A stretch of DNA of 64,000 nt from assembly GCA_016190245.1 (NCBI GenBank), contig JACPQY010000080.1, forward strand, positions 1 through 64,000, read 5' to 3'. Position 1 is the first letter of the stretch, and each line of letters begins with the position of its first letter. Below the pieces are notes generated by a model. That model was not told the origin of the DNA and did no database searches. It saw nothing but the letters and a program-made list of their open reading frames with translations. A program made the translations under genes and the position numbers. Shown piece by piece: positions 11,048-18,911 of the stretch. The stretch is from Nitrospirota bacterium (lineage in GTDB: Bacteria > JACPQY01).

Positions 11048-11935
11048 GTGAGCCTTGCGCGCCCCGGCTCGACCCCGGGGGACAGCGCGTCTGCGGCCGG
11101 ACGCGGGGCGATTGTAGGATTGGGTTGGTCGGATGCCCCCTTGCGCGTGATGGGGATTCTCAACGTCACTCCCGATTCGTTCTCGGACGGCGGCGCGTGG
11201 GTTGATCCCGAGCGCGCTCTCGAGCACGCCCTCCGGATGGAGGAGGAAGGGGCGGACGTTGTGGACATCGGTGCCGAATCAACCCGTCCCGGCGCCATGC
11301 CGGTTCCGCTGGAGGAGGAGTGGCGCCGCCTCCGGCCGGTGCTGGACCGGCTTGGCGGGCGGCTCGGTATCCCCTTTTCCGTGGACACGTACAAGGCCGA
11401 GATCGCGCGCCGGGCGATCGCGCTGGGGGCGCGGATGATCAATTGTGTGGGGGCGTTATCCTTGGATTCGGCGATGGCCGACGTGGTGGCCGGGAGCGGC
11501 GCCTCGATCGTCCTCATGCACATGCGGGGCACGCCGCAGACCATGCAGGAGAACCCTCTCTACCGGGACGTGGTCGCCGAGGTCTGCGATGAGTTGGCGG
11601 CCGCTGTTCACCGGGCTGAGGAGCATGGGATCGCGCGGGAGCGGATCCTTGTGGATCCGGGCCTCGGATTCGGGAAGACGTTCGAGCACAATCTTCTTCT
11701 GTTGAGACACGTGGACACGCTCGCCACGCTGGGGTGCCCGGTCTTAATCGGCCCTTCGCGGAAGAGTTTCGTGGCGCGGGTTCTCGGCTCGGAGACGGGC
11801 GACCGGGACGACGGTACGATGGCGCTCGTGGCCTGGGCGGCGTTGCGAGGTATTCACATGGTCCGAGTGCACGACGTGCGCCGGACGCGAAACGTGATCC
11901 GGATTCTGGAGGCGGTCCGCCGTGTCGCTCACTGA
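11048..11935 (+). CDS. folP: Dihydropteroate synthase
   Basis: MGILNVTPDSFSDGG, DIGAESTRPGA, DPGLGFGKTFEHNL, GPSRKSFV. Confidence 0.97.
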   Translation: MSLARPGSTPGDSASAAGRGAIVGLGWSDAPLRVMGILNVTPDSFSDGGAWVDPERALEHALRMEEEGADVVDIGAESTRPGAMPVPLEEEWRRLRPVLDRLGGRLGIPFSVDTYKAEIARRAIALGARMINCVGALSLDSAMADVVAGSGASIVLMHMRGTPQTMQENPLYRDVVAEVCDELAAAVHRAEEHGIARERILVDPGLGFGKTFEHNLLLLRHVDTLATLGCPVLIGPSRKSFVARVLGSETGDRDDGTMALVAWAALRGIHMVRVHDVRRTRNVIRILEAVRRVAH

Positions 11936-12785
11936 GATCTGGGGTTGGGCCAGGGGCCACCTCTTGGATGGGGCGGACATCGCCCTCATCACCTTCATCA
12001 TGTACCGCATCATTCTCATGCTGAAGGGCACGCGCGCCGTGCGCATCCTGCTCGGCCTGGCGGCCATCATTTTTTTCTACTTCTTCGCCCAGCGGGTGGG
12101 CCTGGTCGCGACGAGCTGGCTCCTCAGCAACTTCCTGCTGTACGCAGTCCTGATCGTTGTCATCATCTTCCAGAACGAGATCCGCCGGGCGCTGTGGGAG
12201 ATGGGGCGGCCGCCGACGTGGTTCGATGTAGGCACCCGCGGGGCCCTCGGCGAGTTGGAAGAAATCATCCGCGCCACGCAGCTCATGGTCGCACGCAAGG
12301 TGGGCGCCCTCATCGTGATCGAACGGCAGGTGGGGCTGCGGGACTACATCGAGGGGGGGGTGACCCTGGACGCCCGCGCGAGCAAGGATCTCCTCCTCAC
12401 GTTGTTTCTCCCGGGCACACCGCTGCATGACGGAGCCGTGATCATTCAGAAGGGGCGGGTGGCGGCGGCGAGTTGCCTGCTTCCGCTCAGCCACGAGAGC
12501 CGGGTGGACCTCGGGCTCGGCACGCGTCACCGCGCCGCCGTCGGACTCACGGAGGAAACGGATGCGGTGGTCATCGTGGTATCCGAGGAGCGCGGGTCGG
12601 TATCGCTGGCGGTGGCGGGCGAGTTGCGGCGGAATCTGGATGCCACGCAGTTGCGCGAGCAGCTCTACGGGCTCCTGACGCCGCCGCGCCAGGGGCGCCC
12701 CGTGGCCCGGCGGGCGCCGAAAACCGATGGGGCTGGTGCGGAGCCCGTTCAAGCCGCGCCCGTCGAGGGGGCGGGTCAGCCGTGA
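11922..12785 (+). CDS. cdaA: Diadenylate cyclase CdaA
   Basis: Three N-terminal TMs; DAC motifs LPGTPLHDGAVII and TRHRAAVGLTEETDAVVIVVSEE. Confidence 0.95.
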   Translation: MSLTEIWGWARGHLLDGADIALITFIMYRIILMLKGTRAVRILLGLAAIIFFYFFAQRVGLVATSWLLSNFLLYAVLIVVIIFQNEIRRALWEMGRPPTWFDVGTRGALGELEEIIRATQLMVARKVGALIVIERQVGLRDYIEGGVTLDARASKDLLLTLFLPGTPLHDGAVIIQKGRVAAASCLLPLSHESRVDLGLGTRHRAAVGLTEETDAVVIVVSEERGSVSLAVAGELRRNLDATQLREQLYGLLTPPRQGRPVARRAPKTDGAGAEPVQAAPVEGAGQP

Positions 12786-13441
12786 ATCGCCTGCGCCGAT
12801 TCTTCCTGGGCAACTTGGCGGAGAAGATCCTCGCCCTCGTCCTGGCGGTCCTGATCTACGGCTTCGTGTTCGGCCAACGGCCCGTGGAGCAGATCGTCCG
12901 CGTGCCGATCCAGATCGAGGATCTCCCCGCGGGGATGGTGGTGACGAGGCTGGAGGCGAACAGCGTGGACCTCCGGCTGAGCGCGCCCAAGACGCTGCTG
13001 GTCGGCCTGGAGCGCAAGAACATCCGGGCGATCGTGGATCTCGCCTCCGCCGCGCCGGGCTTTCAGACCTACATGTTCCGCGCGGAGGATTTCGCGTTGG
13101 CGCGCGCGATCAGCATCGTGGAGATCAGCCCGCCGGAGATCAGCTTCTGGGTGGACCCCCTGATGACGCGGATCGTGCCCGTGGTGCCGACGTTCCGGAA
13201 CCGGCCGCCCGAAGGATTCGAGATCGTGGAGGTGGAGGTGACGCCCCGCGAGATCGAGATTCAGGGCCCGAAGCGCGACGTGGAGAAGCTGGAGGAGATC
13301 CCGACCGAGCCGATCGACCTCTCCACGCTGCGGCAGGATCAGAGCTTCTCGGTGCTGCCGGGGGCCGTGCCGGCCGAGATCGTCATGAGCCTCGGCGGCC
13401 GCGTGCTCGTTTCGATCCGCGTGGCGTCGAATCCGCGCTGA
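12782..13441 (+). CDS. YbbR-like protein (CdaR-type)
   Basis: GTG start overlapping the cdaA stop; N-terminal TM NLAEKILALVLAVLIYGFVFGQ then YbbR repeats. Confidence 0.85.
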   Translation: MNRLRRFFLGNLAEKILALVLAVLIYGFVFGQRPVEQIVRVPIQIEDLPAGMVVTRLEANSVDLRLSAPKTLLVGLERKNIRAIVDLASAAPGFQTYMFRAEDFALARAISIVEISPPEISFWVDPLMTRIVPVVPTFRNRPPEGFEIVEVEVTPREIEIQGPKRDVEKLEEIPTEPIDLSTLRQDQSFSVLPGAVPAEIVMSLGGRVLVSIRVASNPR

Positions 13442-14435
13442 GTCGGGTGCCGCCACCGCCTCCCCTGATCAGGGTGAAACCCGTTTCGCGGTACCACCTC
13501 CAGGCGGTGCGAATGATCGTTTCCGGATCGCTGTACGCGGGCCGGACGTCGAGCCGCCGTCGGGCCTCACGGGGATCGGCCACGAGGATGGGTGGATCCC
13601 CCGGACGGGCGGGCGCCTCCGTCGGCTTGAGATCGTGGCCGACCACATGCGCGGCAAGCCGGACGATCTCGCGGACGGAATGGCCCACGCCGGTGCCAAG
13701 GTTGAGAGCGACTGAATCGCCGCCATCGTCCAGGTAGCCGATCGCTCGCGCGTGAGCCTCCGCGAGATCGGCGACGTGGACGAAGTCCCGAATGCAGGTT
13801 CCGTCCGGGGTCGGGTGGCGGGTACCGAAGAGGAACATCCGGCGGTCGACTCCGCCGGCGAACCGGAGCAGGTTGGGGATGAGATGCTTCTCGGGCGAGT
13901 GGATCTCTCCGAGTTCGCCGTCCGGATCCGCGCCCGCGGCGTTGAAGTAGCGGAACGACACGAAGCGGAATCCTTCGCGCGGCGCACACCAGTCCAGGAT
14001 GCGTTCGCACATCAGCTTGCTCTCGCCGTAGGGGTTGATGGGTTGCAGGGGATCCCGCTCGGTGGCCAGGCGCCGCGGTGGCCGGCCGTAGACGGCGGCC
14101 GAGGATGAGAAAACGAGGCGGCCGCACCGCGCGGCTCGAAGCGCGGCCACGAGGTTGAGGGTCGTCACTACGTTGTTGCGGAAGTAGCGTTCGGGGTTTC
14201 GCACGGAGTCCTCCACCTCGGCCGAGGCGGCGAAGTGCAGGGCCGCTCGGGGTCGCAGGGCCGTGACCACGTCCGTGAGCCGTCGCAAGTCCGAAAGCGT
14301 GCCCCGCACGAGACGCCCGTAGCGGATAGCCCAGCGGTGGCCGGAGGACAGGTCATCGTAGACGACCGGCAGGTAGCCGAGGGCCCTGAGCCGCTTGGCG
14401 GTGTGGCTCCCCACGTAGCCGGCCCCGCCGGTCAC
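13383..14435 (-). CDS. galE: UDP-glucose 4-epimerase
   Basis: TGGAGYVGSHTAKRL, YDDLSSGHRWAI, SSSAAVYG, PINPYGESK, FRYFNAAGADPDGE. Confidence 0.93.
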   Translation of the reverse strand: MTGGAGYVGSHTAKRLRALGYLPVVYDDLSSGHRWAIRYGRLVRGTLSDLRRLTDVVTALRPRAALHFAASAEVEDSVRNPERYFRNNVVTTLNLVAALRAARCGRLVFSSSAAVYGRPPRRLATERDPLQPINPYGESKLMCERILDWCAPREGFRFVSFRYFNAAGADPDGELGEIHSPEKHLIPNLLRFAGGVDRRMFLFGTRHPTPDGTCIRDFVHVADLAEAHARAIGYLDDGGDSVALNLGTGVGHSVREIVRLAAHVVGHDLKPTEAPARPGDPPILVADPREARRRLDVRPAYSDPETIIRTAWRWYRETGFTLIRGGGGGTRLSADSTPRGSKRARGRRGS

Positions 14436-14515
14436 CAGGACCGTGCCTCGGTTTTTCGGGCGTGCCGCCGTTCGTGGGATCAGGCTTCAGTCTCCAGTCT
14501 GCGGCCGCGGGTGTG

Positions 14516-15127
14516 TCAGCAGCGCAGGTGCACGATGTCGCCGGTGACGGTGGCGTCATTGTGGAGGATCCCGTAGATCCGCTGCATCGCCATGTGGAGG
14601 ATGATCATGTGCAGGTCTTCAACCTTCTGCATGTCGTGTGCGGGGACCACGAGGGCGTCCCGGGCCGACTGGGCGAGTTTCCCCCCGCTGAACCCGGTGA
14701 GCCCGAATGTCCGGCCTCCATGGTCGTTGGCATATCCGATCGCCTTCAGAACGTTCTTCGAGTTCCCGCTGCCGGAGATGCCGAGGGCCAGATCTCCGGG
14801 CCGGTGGAAGTTGATCAACTGCTGCACGAACACGTCCTCGTAGCTCACGTCGTTGGCGTAGGCCATGAGGATCGAGACGTTGTCGTTGAGGCAGATCATC
14901 CGGAACCGTTTCGGCAGCTCTGCCGACGCGCCCTTGTTCATGTCCTGCGCGAAGTGGGAGGCCGTGGTGGCGCTGCCTCCATTCCCGAAAACGAACACCT
15001 GCTGTTCTCCCTTGTAGGTTTCGAGAAGGAGCTGAACGAGCCGCTCGAACTTCTCCGAGGAGATCCGATCCATGAGCCCCTTGAGGGTCCCCAGGTAGCG
15101 CGCCGCGAAGTCTCGATCGCCCATCAC
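14516..15127 (-). CDS. gmhA: SIS domain sedoheptulose-7-phosphate isomerase (GmhA-like)
   Basis: FVFGNGGSATTASHFAQDMNKGA, LALGISGSGNSKNVLKAI; adjacent to heptose kinase genes. Confidence 0.88.
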   Translation of the reverse strand: MMGDRDFAARYLGTLKGLMDRISSEKFERLVQLLLETYKGEQQVFVFGNGGSATTASHFAQDMNKGASAELPKRFRMICLNDNVSILMAYANDVSYEDVFVQQLINFHRPGDLALGISGSGNSKNVLKAIGYANDHGGRTFGLTGFSGGKLAQSARDALVVPAHDMQKVEDLHMIILHMAMQRIYGILHNDATVTGDIVHLRC

Positions 15128-15684
15128 CGGATGCTAGACGCGCCGAGCCGCCGGGTCAACCCGCGACGCGTCGGGGGGGGGGGCGTTGCCTCCGCCTCCC
15201 CGGCGGCGCGAATCCGGCCGAGGAGGCGGCTGGTGGAGAGGCCGAAGAACTTGGGGATGAGATGGAGACGGCCGCCGTGGTGCTTCACAACCCCGCTCTC
15301 GATGCAGTTGGCGCCGTACTCGGAGCCGTTGACGTGCACGTCCGGTCGGATGATGGACAGCAACCGGCGGGGATCGCGCTCGTGAAAGATCGTGACGAAG
15401 TCCACGCATTCGAGGGCGGCCAGCATCGCGGCGCGGTGCCGCTGTGGGACGATCGGGCGGGTGGGACCCTTGTAGCTATGCACCGAGCGGTCGCTGTTCA
15501 ACCCGACGATGAGGACGTCGCCCTCGGCGCGGGCAAGCTGAAGGTACTTCGCGTGGCCCGCGTGGAGGAGGTCGAACGAGCCGTTGGTCGTCACGATCCT
15601 CCGGCCTTGGGCGCGAAGGCGGCGGACGAGGGAGCGAAGACGTGCGCGAGGGACGATCTTCGACGAAGGCTTACGAGGGGTCAT
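15124..15684 (-). CDS. RfaE2-type nucleotidyltransferase (heptose-1-phosphate adenylyltransferase-like)
   Basis: TTNGSFDLLHAGHAKYLQLARAEGDVLIVGLNSDRSVHSYKG. Confidence 0.88.
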   Translation of the reverse strand: MTPRKPSSKIVPRARLRSLVRRLRAQGRRIVTTNGSFDLLHAGHAKYLQLARAEGDVLIVGLNSDRSVHSYKGPTRPIVPQRHRAAMLAALECVDFVTIFHERDPRRLLSIIRPDVHVNGSEYGANCIESGVVKHHGGRLHLIPKFFGLSTSRLLGRIRAAGEAEATPPPPTRRGLTRRLGASSIR

Positions 15685-16675
15685 TCAGGATCGCGGCTTG
15701 GAGTTCTTGGGGGGTCACACAGCTCGTTCCGAGACGTCCGACCACAACGCCCGCGGCGTAGTTCGCGAGCTGAGCGCCGACATCGAGCGGCGCACCGGCC
15801 GCCAGTGCCAGCGCCAGCGTGGCCATGACCGTGTCGCCCGCGCCGCTCACGTCGAACACATCCCGGGCCTTCGTCGGGATCGCGAGGGCGGAGCCGTGAT
15901 CGCCGAGGAGGAACATCCCCTTCTCTCCGCGCGTGATGAGAATGGGGCAGCCGTAGCGGCGGCGCAGACGACGTGCCACGCGCAGGGGATCCTCGGCAGC
16001 GGTTCCGTCGAGACCGCTCAGCGTCCGGGCCTCGCCCCAGTTGGGAGCGAGCAGGCTCACGCCACGGTACGCTCTGGAGTTCGACGGCTTGGGATCCAAG
16101 AGGATTTTGATTCGGCGGCGGCGGGCCTCGCGGGCGATCAGCTCGAAGACGCGCGCCGTGACCACGCCCTTGTGGTAGTCCGACACGACGACGATCTCGG
16201 CTCGGCTCACCTGGCGACGGAGCAGGGCCAGGAGCTGCCGCTCAACGGAGCCCGAGACGGAATGCGTGGCCTCGTAGTCCACGCGTAGGAGTTGCTGGTG
16301 CTGTCCCATGACGCGAAGTTTTACAGTGGTGGGTCGGGACGGATCGGCGACGACTCCGGCCGTTTCCATCGCCTCGCCCCGCAGGGTACGCGTGAGACTT
16401 TCTGCGGCGGCGTCGCGGCCGCGGAGACCGACGAGGAGGGGCCGTCCCCCGAGACTGGCGATATTCCGCGCGGTATTGCCCGAGCCCCCGAGCGTGACCG
16501 ATTCCCGCTGGGCGGCCACAACCTGTACCGGCGCCTCGGGCGAGATGCGATGAACGTCGCCCCAGATGTAGCGATCCAGCATGATGTCGCCGACCACCAG
16601 CACACGCCGACCGGAGAACCGAGCGATCCAGCGGGACCAGTCCTGGCGGTCGCGAGCGAGCGTCTCAGTCTTCAC
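15671..16675 (-). CDS. D-glycero-beta-D-manno-heptose-7-phosphate kinase (RfaE1/HldA-like)
   Basis: VLVVGDIMLDRYIWGDVHRISPEAPVQVV, GGSGNTARNIASLGG, DVSGAGDTVMATLALALAAG. Confidence 0.92.
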   Translation of the reverse strand: MKTETLARDRQDWSRWIARFSGRRVLVVGDIMLDRYIWGDVHRISPEAPVQVVAAQRESVTLGGSGNTARNIASLGGRPLLVGLRGRDAAAESLTRTLRGEAMETAGVVADPSRPTTVKLRVMGQHQQLLRVDYEATHSVSGSVERQLLALLRRQVSRAEIVVVSDYHKGVVTARVFELIAREARRRRIKILLDPKPSNSRAYRGVSLLAPNWGEARTLSGLDGTAAEDPLRVARRLRRRYGCPILITRGEKGMFLLGDHGSALAIPTKARDVFDVSGAGDTVMATLALALAAGAPLDVGAQLANYAAGVVVGRLGTSCVTPQELQAAILNDPS

Positions 16676-17591
16676 GAAAAACCTCCCTCACGAGGAGCGG
16701 CACGGTGTCCTCGAAGCGCCCCTTGACGTAGAGCGAGCGGCCCGCGTCGCGGGTGGGGCGTTGGAGGACGTTGACGCGGGGCCGGTAGTGGTCGAGCATG
16801 TCCAGCACGGCGGCCGTGAATCCCCGTATCGGCCCTGTCAGATTGCGGGCCACCGAAAGCGCCTTCACGAAGACTTCCGGCAGGACCACGCTGCTCCCGA
16901 GGTTGACTACGACGCCGCCGTCGCCGATCCGAGTCAGCGTCTGCGCCAGGATTCGGAAGTCCAGATAGCTGGTCTGGCCGATGGCCGCCCCATCGCAGAG
17001 TGGGGATTGGTAGATCGTGTCCGTCCCGATCGCGGCGTGGACCGTGAAAGGAATCCCGCGCGTGCGGGCGGCAAGCATGAGGCTCACGGTCGGGTGCCCG
17101 GGGGGGGGGCGGCGGCCGGCGAGGTGTCGAGCGAGGCTCTCTCCCAGTCCCTCGCCCCGGCGTGCCCCTTCCTTGGCTGCCTCGTTGATCTCTTGCAGCG
17201 TCTCACGGACGCTCCCGAACATGCCATCCGGCAGCGTGTCCTCCACCTCTTCGGAGGTCCGACCGAACGTGCTCAACTCGAAATCGTGGATCGGCACCGC
17301 GCCGTTTCCCGCCAGGTGGGTGATGAATCCCTTCTCGATCAGGGCTCTCAGGTACCGGCTCAGGCCGACCTTGATGGCGTGGGCACCCATCATCAAGACG
17401 ATGGGCTTGCCGAGACGCCGGGCGGTGCGGATGGCCTTACCCAACTCGCGAATTTCGTCGGACGCCTCGGAGAAAGAGCTCAGGCCGGCCGGGTCGAACG
17501 GAGGGACGTCTTCGATCTTGACCTTGTGCCGGCGCTCGAGGATTCCGTAGGTGCGGATCGCGGAGAAATCGAGGGCGGCGAAGGCGCTCAC
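16665..17591 (-). CDS. Conserved uncharacterised protein, possibly deoxyhypusine-synthase-like fold
   Basis: MMGAHAIKVGLSRYLRALIEKGFITHLAGNGAVPIHDFELSTFGRTSEEVEDTLPDGMFG; GTG 17591 preferred over upstream extension. Confidence 0.6.
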   Translation of the reverse strand: MSAFAALDFSAIRTYGILERRHKVKIEDVPPFDPAGLSSFSEASDEIRELGKAIRTARRLGKPIVLMMGAHAIKVGLSRYLRALIEKGFITHLAGNGAVPIHDFELSTFGRTSEEVEDTLPDGMFGSVRETLQEINEAAKEGARRGEGLGESLARHLAGRRPPPGHPTVSLMLAARTRGIPFTVHAAIGTDTIYQSPLCDGAAIGQTSYLDFRILAQTLTRIGDGGVVVNLGSSVVLPEVFVKALSVARNLTGPIRGFTAAVLDMLDHYRPRVNVLQRPTRDAGRSLYVKGRFEDTVPLLVREVFRED

Positions 17592-17754
17592 GCGTGGGGG
17601 ACCGGTGAAGAAAACGGCATGGGGCGCATGGTAGCACAAAGGCGCGTGAGGTCGCAGCAGAGCCATTTGGACGCGGACACCGACGTAGTCTATAGTAGCG
17701 CGATGGTTGTGGAGTGCTTGTTCCGTGATGGAGTCCCGAGAGTGTCGAGCATCA

Positions 17755-17822
17755 TGACGCGGGCTGCCTGCCCGCCGAAGTCCGTCCGCCGTGGCGGACT
17801 GGACAGGCGGGAAGCCCGTGGC
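17755..17822. repeat. Dispersed imperfect palindrome, GCGGGCTGCCTGCCCGCC...GGCGGGAAGCCCG
   Basis: Near-identical arms recur at ~28040-28125. Confidence 0.6.
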
Positions 17823-17897
17823 TGCCAGGACCGAGAGTCCGAGGTAGGCGCAGGCCATGTTGCATGCCGCGCCATCTCCGCCGCGGCGGACGCAGCG

Positions 17898-17953
17898 ACA
17901 CCTGGACAAGGAGTCCTGGTGCCACGAAAGGAAGGCAGGCCAGGAAGGCCTGC
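17898..17953. repeat. Dispersed ~56-bp repeat, copy A (inverted relative to 52660-52715)
   Basis: ACACCTGGACAAGGAGTCCTGGTGCCACGAAAGGAAGGCAGGCCAGGAAGGCCTGC matches the reverse complement at 52660-52715 with about 2 mismatches. Confidence 0.85.
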
Positions 17954-18067
17954 GAATGGCGTGGCATTGCATGGCCCCATGCCCTCACTGGCAAGGGGCT
18001 TTGAGCCTGCGGGTGTCTTGCGCCTGGCCCTCAGGCGGTCGGACGCTCCTGGACCGGAGCGAGAGAG

Positions 18068-18667
18068 TTGAGAAACCACCTGTGGCCTGCCGCGATGCTC
18101 TGCATGACGCTCGGGCCCGGCTCCGCGGCGGCCTTCGAGGCCGGCGTGGGAGCGGAGTTGCGCAGCTCGCCGGGAACCACGATTCTCGGGGGGGGGGTGA
18201 GCCTCGGGCTGTTCGGACGGGCGTGGTGGGAGAGTTTTGGCTGGGATCTGGGCCTGCAACTGGCCGAGTCGCGCCTGGAGCTCTCCGGGATGGCCGCTGA
18301 CGAGTCAGACGACTCGCGCGTGGACGTCACGATGTTCTCGGTCAGTCCGCATCAGCTCGCCGGTCTTCACCTCCGCGCATTCAGGTTGTTCGCTCTCGGC
18401 GGCCCTGAGTTCAGCTATCTCAAGGTGGAGTCCGCCGGCCAGGGAACGAGCGCGGGCAAACAGGTGGACCTCTACACGGCCATCGGCCTTGACTACTACC
18501 CGACGCCCTCCCTGGCCCTGGGCCTGACACTCTTCAGCTTCCGCAAGACGCTGATGAGCGAGATTGAGGACGGTGAAGTCGATCTTCGTGTGGTGGGCCT
18601 CCTCAATGGGTTTTCCATCCGTTATCTCTTCGGCGCCGGGGAGGAAGAGGCCGCGGAGGAGTGGTGA
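18068..18667 (+). CDS. Secreted/outer-membrane beta-barrel-like protein
   Basis: Signal peptide, alternating amphipathic strands, aromatic-rich C-terminal half. Confidence 0.5.
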   Translation: MRNHLWPAAMLCMTLGPGSAAAFEAGVGAELRSSPGTTILGGGVSLGLFGRAWWESFGWDLGLQLAESRLELSGMAADESDDSRVDVTMFSVSPHQLAGLHLRAFRLFALGGPEFSYLKVESAGQGTSAGKQVDLYTAIGLDYYPTPSLALGLTLFSFRKTLMSEIEDGEVDLRVVGLLNGFSIRYLFGAGEEEAAEEW

Positions 18668-18886
18668 GCACTACTACGCCAGGTGGCGGGAGGTGACACG
18701 GTGCCGCTTCGGGCGGTCCCAGGTGGGATCAACGCGTCTGACTCAGGGCTTCGTAGTGCTCATCCTGCGAAGCATTGGCGTAGTGGCTCCAGAAGCCGAG
18801 TACGTGGCCCTGCGATAGAGGTGTTCCGACAACTGCGTTGCCAACCGGGCGCGGCAGGATGAGCGGTTGGGCCGCCGCAGGGGGGA

Positions 18887-18911
18887 GTGAACGAATGCAA
18901 GACCTGACCCC
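18887..18911 (+). repeat. Solo copy of RAYT right-terminal repeat GTGAACGAATGCAAGACCTGACCCC
   Basis: Same 24-bp TGAACGAATGCAAGACCTGACCCC as at 23837-23860. Confidence 0.9.

Noticed and set aside
17700-18067. Possible extra protein-coding N-terminus of the 16665-17972 minus ORF
   Set aside because: This stretch contains two dispersed repeats and lacks protein-like composition; the GTG at 17591 fits the conserved domain.
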